A DNA stretch of 64,000 nt, taken from contig JAFSRX010000063.1 of assembly GCA_017445905.1 (NCBI GenBank), positions 1-64,000 of the forward strand, in the 5' to 3' direction. A program made the translations under genes and the position numbers. Positions 45,301 through 52,709 of this stretch are shown here, piece after piece (position 1 is the stretch's first letter; each line of letters begins with the position of its first letter). Under the pieces are notes generated by a model. The model did not search any database, was not told the origin of the DNA, and saw nothing but the letters and a program-made list of their open reading frames with translations. Source of the DNA: Eubacterium sp. (GTDB lineage Bacteria; Bacillota; Clostridia; Oscillospirales; Acutalibacteraceae).

Positions 45301-45756
45301 GGCGAAAAAATCCAAAGCGAAGAAGAAGCGCAGTGCCTTATTGATCTTCCCGTTGATGCAAACATTCCGCAAAGCTATATTTCTTCAACTCAGGCAAGGC
45401 TTGATATGTATAAAGCTATCGCAGATATCAAAAACGATAACGATGCAAACGATGTTTATGATGAGCTTACAGACCGTTTCGGCGTTCCGCCCGCTTCGGT
45501 TTACGGACTTGTTGAAATTGCGCTTATGAGAAACAGAGCGCTTGCACTTGGAATAAATGAAATCAAGCAAAGCGCATCATCGGTTAATTTTTATTTAAAC
45601 GATGTTAAGGTTGAATACCTTGTTGCTCTCAATGAAAAAATGAGGGACAGAGCGACCTTCTCAGCCGCTAAAAAGCCATATATCAGCGTTAAAAACCTTA
45701 ACGAAAGTTCGATTGAAACAGTTCAGAATACATTAAATATTCTTGAAAATGCATAA
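42310..45756 (+). CDS. mfd: Transcription-repair coupling factor Mfd
   Basis: A 1148-residue ATP-dependent translocase that removes stalled RNA polymerase and recruits UvrA. It has the UvrB-homology region, the CarD-like RNA polymerase-interacting domain (GDYIVHNIHGIGIFEG), helicase motifs (GDVGFGKTEVAFRA, DEEQRFGV, SATPIPRTLNMA) and the TRG region. The start at 42310 (MSCFSKIFE) is preferred because the preceding in-frame codons from TTG 42247 derive from repeat-like intergenic DNA. No strong ribosome binding site is seen before either start. Confidence 0.95.
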   Translation: MSCFSKIFENNNEFISLSRGIESLNAPVGAIGLSDINKVFLVHSLCVNSRKKAFIITPDEASAVKFYENLSQLQRGVYLYPKREFTFLEVEGISREYEQLRLGVLSNIISGNYSAVIASVGAAIQLTMPPAALRERSFKIKTGYRIDLEQTANKLIKAGYSRFEQVDGTSQFAIRGGLLDIFPPGSNNPVRLELWGDEVDSIAYFDVSTQRRGEVAKEVEIIPATEVLFESREKQAKAIEELSLTLKGKATKAREALLNDVDKLRQGINLRCSDKYLPLAYASNGLFDYFEGMLFVCESARVKEKCGAQNKLMNEELKWLLDDGVICKGIDKFQLSFDDLCEIYEKDSAIYFDSLPRGSFDTPIRNLSNFKSQSVNVWSGTMSQLKEEYLPLLKSGYTIAVMAGTAKAGKALSYDINEAGYDSVFFEKRPKELKKGAVNVLCGTFDSGIQLSDEKFLMITHSRTNQSKKKRKHFSSKDALRSIDELEKGDYIVHNIHGIGIFEGIKTLEINDVKKDYITIGYAKGDTLYVPVTQLDMVSKYIGPQDNAKVKINRMGSGDWKKIKSRVRSSVKDIAKELISLYAKRMSTKGYAFSEDTDLQRDFELRFEYEETDDQLRCSDEIKGDMQKSAPMDRLLCGDVGFGKTEVAFRACFKCIGDSKQCAILVPTTVLAMQHFQTAKKRMEAYPVRIEMLSRFVSPAKQKQIIEDTAKGRVDLLIGTHRLISKDVAFKDLGLLVVDEEQRFGVSQKEKIKEKFPRVDVLTLSATPIPRTLNMAMSGVRDMSVLEEAPGDRHPVQTYVIEYDFGVLVEAMERELARGGQCYYLHNNIDTIDHTALQIKKAIPDARIGIAHGAMSEEALSDVWEKLLFGEIDILVCTTIIETGVDVSNVNTLIIENSDRLGLAQLHQIRGRVGRSSRHGYAYFTFVRGKELSDIATKRLEAIREYTEFGSGFKIAMRDLEIRGAGSLLGTRQHGHMEAVGYDMYIKLLEEAVAEEKGEKIQSEEEAQCLIDLPVDANIPQSYISSTQARLDMYKAIADIKNDNDANDVYDELTDRFGVPPASVYGLVEIALMRNRALALGINEIKQSASSVNFYLNDVKVEYLVALNEKMRDRATFSAAKKPYISVKNLNESSIETVQNTLNILENA

Positions 45757-45761
45757 ATTAA

Positions 45762-45793
45762 AACACCTCGGTCAATACTAAAGCCGAGGTGTT
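45762..45793 (+). terminator. Terminator of mfd that contains the next gene's ribosome binding site
   Basis: AACACCTCGG/CCGAGGTGTT, 10-bp perfect stem. Its right arm contains GAGGTG, placed five to eight bases before the M23 peptidase ATG, so folding would hide that site. The T-tract is weak (TTAATTA). Confidence 0.75.
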
Positions 45794-45797
45794 AATT

Positions 45798-46496
45798 ATG
45801 ACAAATAACAGAAAAGAAAATAAAAATACTAAAGCGCTGTTTTCGGTGGTCTGCCTTTGTATTATTGCTTTGGGACTCATCGTTTATTTTTCAACTAACA
45901 CATCAAAGCCGAAAAATAATACGGTTAACGAGGCAACAACTCTTGAGGTTACAACCGAGGTCCAGCGAGCTGTTACCGTAACAGAAACAACAACAAAAAA
46001 GAAAACAACGAAGGCAAAAGAGAAAACAACAAAACAAAAAACAACCGAACCTGCAACAATGGAACAGGGCGAAAACAATACTCCTTATAAGAGCTATTAT
46101 AAATATCCGCTCAGTGAAGCCGTTGTTAAGGGATATAGCGAGGAGCTTGTTTTCGATAAAACAATGAACGATTATCGAGCTCATCCCGCTGTTGATTTCA
46201 AGGGAAAAGAGGGCGACTCTGTTACCGCCATAAACGACGGACTTGTTATTGCAGTTTATAACGATAATCTTTACGGTCAGGTTGTTGAAATCGACCACGG
46301 CGGAAAGCTTATTGCAAAATACTGCGGACTTAAAAGCCTTGCAGTCAAAAAAGGCTCATATGTTGATATGGGAAACAAAATCGGAACGCTCGGCTCTGTT
46401 CCTGCAGAAAACGAAAACGAAACCCATCTTCATTTTGAAACAATTCTCGACGGAAAAACCGTCAATCCCCTTGATGTTATGGGAAAAACAGAATAA
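45798..46496 (+). CDS. M23 family metallopeptidase, membrane-anchored
   Basis: A 232-residue protein with an N-terminal membrane helix (about 12-32), a long Thr/Lys-rich linker (about 45-90) and a LytM/M23 domain. Zinc ligands are visible as His and Asp in AHPAVDFKG and HLH in THLHFE. M23 enzymes cut peptidoglycan cross-bridges or act as regulators of other hydrolases. The start at 45798 is set by GAGGTG inside the preceding hairpin. It lies outside the membrane. Confidence 0.9.
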   Translation: MTNNRKENKNTKALFSVVCLCIIALGLIVYFSTNTSKPKNNTVNEATTLEVTTEVQRAVTVTETTTKKKTTKAKEKTTKQKTTEPATMEQGENNTPYKSYYKYPLSEAVVKGYSEELVFDKTMNDYRAHPAVDFKGKEGDSVTAINDGLVIAVYNDNLYGQVVEIDHGGKLIAKYCGLKSLAVKKGSYVDMGNKIGTLGSVPAENENETHLHFETILDGKTVNPLDVMGKTE

Positions 46497-46498
46497 CA

Positions 46499-46543
46499 AC
46501 ACCTATGTACAGTTGGGGTACGACCCCAGTTGTACATAGGTGT
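46499..46543. terminator. Bidirectional terminator, REP-like palindrome
   Basis: ACACCTATGTACA-TTGGGGT pairs with ACCCCA-TTGTACATAGGTGT over about 20 bp with one small mismatch, between convergent genes. T-run on the plus side. It resembles the palindromes at 26482 and 28130 in its GTACA/GGGG pattern. Confidence 0.8.
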
Positions 46544-46588
46544 AATATTTTTTGTGGGTTTTTGCAATATTATTATACTAATTGTATA

Positions 46589-47524
46589 TTATTTTGCCAG
46601 CATTTCGGTTGAAAGATATCTGTCACCCGAATCGGGAAGAAGAACAACTATGTTTTTTCCTTTGTTTTCAGGTCTTTTTGCAATGCTTATTGCCCCCCAG
46701 AGCGCTGCGCCACTTGATATTCCAACAAGTGCGCCCTCTACTGACGGAAATTCTCCGCCGATTTCTATTGCAGCTTCGTTCGGAACTTTAATTACCTCGT
46801 CACAAATGCCGGTATCCATAGTTTCAGGAATAAAGCCTGCGCCTATTCCCTGTATTTTATGCGCTCCCGATTTACCCTCGCTTAAAACAGGCGACGTTTC
46901 AGGCTCAAGGGCCACAATTTTAACGTTTGGATTTTGCTCTTTAAGATATTTTCCGACTCCCGAAACAGTTCCGCCCGTTCCAACTCCTGCAACAAAAATA
47001 TCAACCCTGCCTTCTGTATCCCGCCAGATTTCAGGTCCCGTTGTCTGATAGTGGATTTCGGGGTTAACAGGATTAACAAACTGCCCTGCGATAACTGAAT
47101 TATCTGTTTCCTTGTGAAGCTCCTCGGCTTTTTCTATTGCGCCCGCCATTCCCTTTGCTCCTTCGGTCAGAACAAGCTCGGCGCCATACGCCTTCATAAG
47201 ATTTCTTCTCTCTGCGCTCATTGAGTCGGGCATTGTAATAATAACCTTAATTCCCTTTGTTGCAGCATATGAAGCAATGCCTATCCCCGTATTTCCCGAT
47301 GTCGGCTCAATAATAACCGTATCTTTATTAATCCTGCCGTTTTTTATCCCATCATCAATAATCGCTTTCCCAACGCGGTCTTTAACAGAGCCCGCAGGAT
47401 TGAAATATTCGAGCTTTGCAAAAATCTTTGCTTCAAGCTCGTATTTCTTTTCAAAATTTCTTATTCTGACAAGCGGAGTATTGCCGATTATATCTGAAAC
47501 TGACTGATAAAGTGCCAAAATCAT
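46589..47524 (-). CDS. cysK: Cysteine synthase (O-acetylserine sulfhydrylase)
   Basis: A 311-residue PLP enzyme that makes cysteine from O-acetylserine and sulfide. The PLP lysine is Lys48 (AGSVKDR), the phosphate loop is TSGNTGIG, and GTGGTVSG follows. Length and motifs fit CysK. GAGAGGTA precedes the start. It is monocistronic; no T-box-like leader is seen in the 75 bases upstream. Confidence 0.95.
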   Translation of the reverse strand: MILALYQSVSDIIGNTPLVRIRNFEKKYELEAKIFAKLEYFNPAGSVKDRVGKAIIDDGIKNGRINKDTVIIEPTSGNTGIGIASYAATKGIKVIITMPDSMSAERRNLMKAYGAELVLTEGAKGMAGAIEKAEELHKETDNSVIAGQFVNPVNPEIHYQTTGPEIWRDTEGRVDIFVAGVGTGGTVSGVGKYLKEQNPNVKIVALEPETSPVLSEGKSGAHKIQGIGAGFIPETMDTGICDEVIKVPNEAAIEIGGEFPSVEGALVGISSGAALWGAISIAKRPENKGKNIVVLLPDSGDRYLSTEMLAK

Positions 47525-47596
47525 TACCTCTCTTAATGCTTATTACTAAAATATAATAGCACTCAATATCATCCCTGTAAATACATTTTTTCTATA

Positions 47597-47622
47597 ACAA
47601 AAACAGAGGGGCGCTCCCTCTG
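47597..47622 (-). terminator. Terminator of the PepSY operon
   Basis: CAGAGGG/CCCTCTG stem, then TTTTTGTTAT on the minus strand. Confidence 0.8.
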
Positions 47623-47628
47623 CTTTTA

Positions 47629-48324
47629 TTAATCGTCATCGTATTCATCATCGTCATAGTCATAGTCCTTGTCAGACGACTTTGTTTCTTTATCAAAATC
47701 AATTATTTTTCCTGTTTTTGCATCAATTTCATATTCATATTCGGTATTGCCTTTGATAAATTCAATTTCATACTGAGCAACGCCGTCGTCATAATCGAGC
47801 TTTGCCTTTGTAAATCTGACCTGTGACGCGCCTACTCCTGCGTTATTAAGAGCTATTCTTTTTGCAGCGTCAATCCCGATGTTTTCCGATTGCTTTGTTG
47901 TTTTTGCCTTTGTTGTCTGTTTCGTTGTCTTTTGTTTGGAAGCTGTTGTTTGCTTTTCATCTGAAAGAGTTGTTTTTTCTGTTGTTGTTTCTGATTTTTC
48001 CGTTAAGTTTTCTTTTGTTTTTCTTCCTTCAACATCTCTTTTCAGAATCTCTCCTGTTGAAGCGTCAATTTCGTATTCATATTCATTTGAATTAGCGTTA
48101 AACTCAACCTCAAAAACATAAACCCCGTTTTCCTTTTCAAAATTCGAGCTTGTATTTTTTGCCTCTTCCTTACCAACTCCTGCATCATTGAGAGCAATAG
48201 TAAGCGCAGCCGAAGCGCCGATAGAGTCTTCCTCTTTCATTTTTCCCGTTGAAACAAGCACGCCTGTTATAACAACTACCGCTGCAACAACACCGCAGAT
48301 AATTGCAATAATATTCTTTTTCAT
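47629..48324 (-). CDS. Membrane-anchored protein with two PepSY domains
   Basis: A 231-residue protein: an N-terminal membrane helix (about 4-24), a PepSY domain (about 33-105; ALTIALNDAGVGKEEAK ... YEYEIDASTGEIL), a Thr/Lys-rich linker (about 110-148) and a second PepSY domain (about 150-212; AKRIALNNAGVGASQVRF ... YEYEIDAKTGKII), then an acidic DYDDDEYDDD tail. PepSY domains often hold proteases inactive in the envelope. It lies 57 bases after a histidine kinase gene and is probably part of the same operon, perhaps its sensed or regulated product. Confidence 0.9.
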   Translation of the reverse strand: MKKNIIAIICGVVAAVVVITGVLVSTGKMKEEDSIGASAALTIALNDAGVGKEEAKNTSSNFEKENGVYVFEVEFNANSNEYEYEIDASTGEILKRDVEGRKTKENLTEKSETTTEKTTLSDEKQTTASKQKTTKQTTKAKTTKQSENIGIDAAKRIALNNAGVGASQVRFTKAKLDYDDGVAQYEIEFIKGNTEYEYEIDAKTGKIIDFDKETKSSDKDYDYDDDEYDDD

Positions 48325-48381
48325 ATATATTACCCCTTTCTTTTGGTGCTTTCAGCTTAACATATAAATATTAGAGTGGCA

Positions 48382-49785
48382 TTAGAAATCAAAAATTTTC
48401 TGAGAATAAATGAATTCGCTTCCTTCACCCTCGGCACTGTTAACTGTAATTGTTCCCCTGTGTAAATCCGCAATCTTTTTAACAAAGGAAAGTCCAAGTC
48501 CGAAGCCCTCCTGATAACGGGAGCTATCCGCTCTGAAAAATGTATCAAAAATATTATTGATATCCTTCTCAGATATGCCGATTCCGTCGTCTTTTACTAT
48601 CAGTACTGCATTTTCTTCGTTTTCTTTCAGAGAAACATAAATGTGTCCGTTTTCTTTTCCGTATTTATATGCGTTTGAGATAAGATTTGTTATGAGCTGA
48701 ATAATAAGGCTCTGGTTTGCATTAATATATATATTATTTTCTATATCATATTCAAGAGTTATTCCCTTTATCCTATCTTTTTTCATTTCCTCGCAGACTG
48801 CCTTTGCCGTCTTGGAAAAATCGGTTTTTGAAAACTTCGCTTTTTCGCTTCCCGCTTCAAGTCTTGAATATTCAAGAAGGCTGTTAATCATCAGGTTCAT
48901 CTTTTCGCCCTTTGCTTTGATTAAACTGAGCGCTTCTTTATATTCCTCCTCTGTTGCGTCATCCTCAAGCATAAGCTCGCATTCCGAAAGAATAACGCTA
49001 AGCGGTGTTCTCAGCTCGTGGGAAACATCCCTCGTGAATTGTTCCTCCTTGTTGAAGGCTACTTCAAGTCTTTCAAGCATTTCATTAAATGAATTTGAAA
49101 GTCTTAAAACCTCTTTTTCCTGCCTTTTTATAGAAATTCTTTTTGATAAATCCTTTCCTCTTCTGATTTCTCCTGCTGCAAGGCTTATTTCATCAATCGG
49201 CTCAAGCGCTCTTTTCGCTAAAAGGAATGCACCTGAAATTGCAATAATAACTAAAATAGGAATGATGAAAACCGCCTCGTCAACAATGGAAATTGTCTGC
49301 TTTAAAACAAGCGCTTTCGACGCCGTTCCTCTTATCCAGAGATTCTCTGCGTTTTCGCCCATTATTTTTTTATCGTAGATATAATATTTTCCGTTTTCGC
49401 CCTCAACCTCTCTTATTCCCTTTTCGGCAAGAGAAAATTCATCAGTATCAACAAGGCTTTCGCCGTAAAGAACAGAATCACTGTCATAAAGCGAAACAGT
49501 TATTCCGTCTGTTTCTTTAATAAAACCATCGTCTATTTCAATATAAGAGTTTTTATATCTGATTGAAATATCAAATTTATCATCCAGCTTTAAATCCTTT
49601 TTGCTTTTGCATATACTTATTTCGTTTATGTTGTTTTCAACAGCATTTATAAGATTTCTTTTTGTTGCGCTCTGAATAACGCTGTTGCTTATAAAAATAA
49701 CGGCGCAGGATGAAAAAACGGCAATAATAATTGTTAAAACCGAAACCCAGATGGTTATTTTTGTTTTAATTGATGCTTTTTTCAT
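48382..49785 (-). CDS. Sensor histidine kinase
   Basis: A 467-residue membrane kinase: two membrane helices (about 9-31 and 163-183) bracket an extracellular sensor, followed by a HAMP domain, a HisKA domain with the phospho-His in DVSHELRTPLS, and a HATPase domain (NLISNAYKYG, DDGIGIS, GLGLSF). The start at 49785 begins two bases after the regulator's stop. It works with the response regulator just upstream and the PepSY protein downstream. Confidence 0.93.
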   Translation of the reverse strand: MKKASIKTKITIWVSVLTIIIAVFSSCAVIFISNSVIQSATKRNLINAVENNINEISICKSKKDLKLDDKFDISIRYKNSYIEIDDGFIKETDGITVSLYDSDSVLYGESLVDTDEFSLAEKGIREVEGENGKYYIYDKKIMGENAENLWIRGTASKALVLKQTISIVDEAVFIIPILVIIAISGAFLLAKRALEPIDEISLAAGEIRRGKDLSKRISIKRQEKEVLRLSNSFNEMLERLEVAFNKEEQFTRDVSHELRTPLSVILSECELMLEDDATEEEYKEALSLIKAKGEKMNLMINSLLEYSRLEAGSEKAKFSKTDFSKTAKAVCEEMKKDRIKGITLEYDIENNIYINANQSLIIQLITNLISNAYKYGKENGHIYVSLKENEENAVLIVKDDGIGISEKDINNIFDTFFRADSSRYQEGFGLGLSFVKKIADLHRGTITVNSAEGEGSEFIYSQKIFDF

Positions 49786-49787
49786 AA

Positions 49788-50453
49788 TCAACCTATAACA
49801 TATCCCGCACCTCTTACAGTGCGAATTAATTTCTTTTCATACCCTGAATCAATCTTTTTTCTCAAATAGCTTATATAAACATCAACAACATTTGTTCCGC
49901 CCTCATAATCAAAATTCCATATGTGGTCCTCTATTGTTTCTCTTGAAAGAACAATTCCTGCGTTTTTCATAAGATATTCAAGAAGCTGATATTCCTTAAC
50001 CGAAAGGATAATTTCTTTATCCCCTCTTGTAACTCTGTGTTTTGCAGTGTCAAGCTCTAAATCATAAACCCGATATACGCTGCTTTTAGAATTGCCGAGC
50101 TGCCTTGTGTTTGCCCTTATTCTTGCGCTGAGTTCATCAAATGAAAACGGCTTGACAATGTAGTCATCTGCGCCGAGGTCAAGTCCTCTGACTCTGTCTT
50201 CAATGCTATCCCTTGCCGTAAGGAAAATAACAGGGGTGTTTTTTCCTCGACTCCTTATTTCCTTTAAAACTCCCAGTCCGTCAAGCTCGGGCATCATAAT
50301 ATCGAGAATTATGCAGTCATATTCAGCAATGTCGGCGTACTCTGTTGCCTCTCTTCCGTTAAAGCAGGAATCAACGCTGTAGCCATCCTTTTTAAGTTTT
50401 TTCGTTATAATTGCATTGAGGTCTTTTTCGTCCTCTGCTAAAAGAATTCTCAT
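49788..50453 (-). CDS. OmpR-family response regulator
   Basis: A 221-residue regulator: receiver domain with acidic pocket (LLAEDEKD), phospho-Asp in CIILDIMMP, Lys in IVKPF, and a winged-helix DNA-binding domain ending in VVDVYISYLRKKID and TVRGAGYVI. GAGGTGG precedes the ATG at 50453. It is the first gene of a three-gene operon with its kinase and the PepSY protein. Confidence 0.95.
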   Translation of the reverse strand: MRILLAEDEKDLNAIITKKLKKDGYSVDSCFNGREATEYADIAEYDCIILDIMMPELDGLGVLKEIRSRGKNTPVIFLTARDSIEDRVRGLDLGADDYIVKPFSFDELSARIRANTRQLGNSKSSVYRVYDLELDTAKHRVTRGDKEIILSVKEYQLLEYLMKNAGIVLSRETIEDHIWNFDYEGGTNVVDVYISYLRKKIDSGYEKKLIRTVRGAGYVIG

Positions 50454-50612
50454 AATTCCACCTCGATTATAATATATCATATTTTTATTAAAAATTCATT
50501 AGAAGCTATTGAGTTTGAAAAATTTTTCATAAATTATAAACGAGCTTTTGCTATGAAAATTAAAGAAAAATCGAGAAAAACAGAGATATCATAATTTATT
50601 TTAATTTGGGTG

Positions 50613-50641
50613 TTGACATTTTTTTATCCATTTGGTATTAT
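50613..50641 (+). promoter_or_regulatory. Promoter of rplM-rpsI
   Basis: Perfect TTGACA, a 17-bp spacer and TATTAT, leaving a leader of only about 30 bases. Confidence 0.85.
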
Positions 50642-50677
50642 TACTGAGCATTAAATATTTAAACGGAGGAAACGATT

Positions 50678-51106
50678 ATGTCAACATTTATGCCAAAAGC
50701 TGACGAAATCGAGCGCAAGTGGTATGTTATCGACGCAGCAGATAAACCGCTCGGAAGAGTTGCTGCAGAGGCTGCTGTTCTTCTCAGAGGAAAGCATAAG
50801 CCAATCTTCGCACCTAACACAGATTGCGGTGATTTCGTTATTATCATCAACACAGATAAAGCAGTATTAACAGGCGATAAACTCAACAAGAAGTATTATC
50901 AGCACCACACAGGATACATTGGCAACCTTAAGGAAGTTCAATACTCAACACTTATGAGAGAAAAGAGCGATTTCGCTATGCAGCTTGCTGTTAAGGGTAT
51001 GATTCCCGATACAACGCTCGGCAGAAAGCAGCTCACAAGATGCAAGATTTATAAAGACGCACAGCACAAGCACGAGGCTCAGAAGCCTGAAGCTTGGGAA
51101 ATGTAA
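50678..51106 (+). CDS. rplM: 50S ribosomal protein L13
   Basis: A 142-residue protein with the family pattern RKWYVIDAADKPLGRVAAEAAVLLRGKHK and GMIPDTTLGRK. It takes part in early 50S assembly. CGGAGG precedes the start. Cotranscribed with rpsI 16 bases downstream, the standard bacterial pair. Confidence 0.98.
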   Translation: MSTFMPKADEIERKWYVIDAADKPLGRVAAEAAVLLRGKHKPIFAPNTDCGDFVIIINTDKAVLTGDKLNKKYYQHHTGYIGNLKEVQYSTLMREKSDFAMQLAVKGMIPDTTLGRKQLTRCKIYKDAQHKHEAQKPEAWEM

Positions 51107-51122
51107 GGGAGGTATGTAGATA

Positions 51123-51521
51123 ATGTACGAATCAAATCCTTATTTCTACGGAACAGGCAGAAGAAAAGAATCTGTTGCTCGTGTACGCGTTTATGCAGGC
51201 ACAGGTAAAATTACAATTAACGATAGAGACATCGACGATTATTTCGGACTTGAAACACTCAAGCTCATCGTTCGTCAGCCTCTCGCTTTAACCGATACTG
51301 CTGAGAAGTTTGATATCGTTTGCCGTGTAAACGGTGGCGGTGTAACAGGTCAGGCAGGCGCAATCCGTCACGGTCTTTCAAGAGCTCTTCTTCAGTATGA
51401 CGAAAATCTTCGTCCCGCACTCAAGAAGGCTGGCTTCCTCACTCGTGACCCGAGAATGAAGGAAAGAAAGAAATACGGTCTCAAAGCAGCAAGACGCGCT
51501 CCACAGTTCTCAAAGAGATAA
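51123..51521 (+). CDS. rpsI: 30S ribosomal protein S9
   Basis: A 132-residue protein with [27 protein letters not shown] and the basic C-terminus RRAPQFSKR that reaches the P-site tRNA. AGGGAGG precedes the start. The last 21 coding bases and two beyond are repeated exactly 202 bp downstream. Confidence 0.98.
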   Translation: MYESNPYFYGTGRRKESVARVRVYAGTGKITINDRDIDDYFGLETLKLIVRQPLALTDTAEKFDIVCRVNGGGVTGQAGAIRHGLSRALLQYDENLRPALKKAGFLTRDPRMKERKKYGLKAARRAPQFSKR

Positions 51522-51534
51522 TTTTTCAGAATTC

Positions 51535-51572
51535 AACACCTTTGCTTTGTTGCAGAGGTGTTTGTTTTTTTT
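51535..51572 (+). terminator. First terminator after rpsI
   Basis: AACACCT/AGGTGTT stem with a long loop, then a T-tract of eight. Confidence 0.8.
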
Positions 51573-51590
51573 GCGCGTCTTGCGTTATCG

Positions 51591-51702
51591 GGATCCCCGA
51601 AAAATCGCAGATTTTTTGGGGAGAGGAAGAACAAACGAAGTGTTTGTTATATGCCTGTCTTGCAGGCATATTCGAACACGAAGTTTGTTCTGACGAAGTG
51701 CA
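51591..51702 (+). other. Hairpin unit between the two rpsI 3' ends
   Basis: No gene is seen. TCCCC-GAAAAATC/GATTTTTT-GGGGA (about 51590-51622) is followed by a three-tier stem: AGAACAAAC/GTTTGTTCT, GTGTT/AACAC and TATGCCTG/CAGGCATA (51628-51691). Confidence 0.55.
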
Positions 51703-51725
51703 CCACAGTTCTCAAAGAGATAATT
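51703..51725 (+). repeat. Copy of the rpsI 3' end (candidate attachment site)
   Basis: 23 bases, from CCACAGTTCTC to AGATAATT, repeat 51501-51523 exactly and in the same orientation. Confidence 0.75.
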
Positions 51726-51740
51726 GGTCTATCCAATTTC

Positions 51741-51772
51741 AGCACCCTTGTTTATTCAAGGGTGCTTTTTTT
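51741..51772 (+). terminator. Second terminator, after the rpsI 3'-end copy
   Basis: AGCACCCTTG/CAAGGGTGCT perfect stem with a six-base loop, then seven T. Confidence 0.9.
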
Positions 51773-51856
51773 GTACGATATTACTTTTACTGTGCTGTAA
51801 AGGTTACGTCTATTCGTCCGCCTCGTCCATCCTCAACTGAAGTAAAGAGGGAAAAC

Positions 51857-51913
51857 ACCTCATCCACCGCAAGCGGTCCCCCTTCCCCTCAAGGGGAAGG
51901 TGTGAGGCTTTAG
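51857..51913. repeat. Palindromic repeat around CCTTCCCCTCAAGGGGAAGG
   Basis: CACCTCATCCACC-GC-AAGC-GGT is followed by a perfect 20-base palindrome. The form resembles a palindromic repeat family that I recall as widespread in gut Firmicutes genomes. Confidence 0.65.
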
Positions 51914-51934
51914 TTCGCCGAAAATACAATCGCC

Positions 51935-51970
51935 GTGCGCAGCACCCGAAATTCGCAACTCGTAATTATA
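51935..51970 (-). repeat. Copy of the GAATTTCGGGT repeat family
   Basis: On the minus strand ACGAGTTGCGAATTTCGGGT is followed by GCTGCGCACGG. It is a shorter, divergent relative of the copies at 41362 and 42182. Confidence 0.45.
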
Positions 51971-51972
51971 TA

Positions 51973-51996
51973 AAAAACGCCCCTTTCGGAGCGTTT
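51973..51996 (-). terminator. Terminator of the pduL gene
   Basis: AAACGCtCC/GGgGCGTTT-type stem with loop, then TTTTTTAT on the minus strand. Confidence 0.75.
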
Positions 51997-52007
51997 GATT
52001 TTAGATT

Positions 52008-52586
52008 TTATTTAATTACTCTTCCGATTGTATTAGGTTTCATTCCTGCTGCATTTGCTTCGTCTGTATCAATGTGCATTGCAAGGGCATAGCTATCGGA
52101 AACACGAACAACAACATCGCCGAAGGTAAGCGCTCTGTCGTTTGCAGTCGGAATTTCAACAGAAACAATTTCGCCGTTTTCAAGTCCCATTTCCTCGGCA
52201 TCCTTAACAGTTGCGTGGATATGGCGCTTTGCAGCAACAACGCCCTTTGTGAGTTCAACCTCACCTGCAGGACCAACAAGCTTACAGGTTCCGCTTCCCT
52301 CAAGGTCGCCCGACTCTCTTACAGGAGCGGTAACGCCGATTGAACGTGCATCTGTTAATGAAAGCTCAACCTGAGTTTCAGGTCTTACGGGGCCAAGAAT
52401 TGAAACTGCAGGAAATTCGCTCTTTGTTCCAACAACTCTTACTCTCTCTTCACAGGCATACTGACCCGGCTGAGAAAGCATTTTTTTAACTGTTAATTCA
52501 TAGCCCTTACCGAAAAGTGTTTCAAGGTCTTTTTGTGAAACATGAACGTGGCGGGCTGAAATCTCAACAACAACTTCGTTTTTCAT
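52008..52586 (-). CDS. pduL: Phosphate propanoyltransferase (PduL family)
   Basis: A 192-residue two-domain enzyme that swaps CoA and phosphate on acetyl or propionyl groups. The zinc-binding pattern is seen as SARHVHVS near the start and KRHIHAT in the second half; GPVRPETQVELSLTDAR is typical. There are no microcompartment genes nearby, so it probably serves as the housekeeping phosphotransacetylase in acetate formation. The start at 52586 is set by GGAGG; a longer TTG frame is rejected. Confidence 0.92.
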   Translation of the reverse strand: MKNEVVVEISARHVHVSQKDLETLFGKGYELTVKKMLSQPGQYACEERVRVVGTKSEFPAVSILGPVRPETQVELSLTDARSIGVTAPVRESGDLEGSGTCKLVGPAGEVELTKGVVAAKRHIHATVKDAEEMGLENGEIVSVEIPTANDRALTFGDVVVRVSDSYALAMHIDTDEANAAGMKPNTIGRVIK

Positions 52587-52709
52587 AATATAATCCTCCA
52601 AAAGTTTTACAAATATTTTATTATGACTTTGTTATTTTATAATACTTTTGATTGTTTTTCAACACTTATTTTGTTATTATATAGATATAATCGCAACGAG
52701 GTGAAAAAA

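Noticed and set aside
47525-47600. T-box or SAM riboswitch before cysK
   Set aside because: The 75-base upstream stretch has no conserved T-box bulge, specifier stem or riboswitch core.
50642-50677. L13-type ribosomal protein leader
   Set aside because: The leader is only about 30 bases and no stable stem is visible, so no autoregulatory leader is called.
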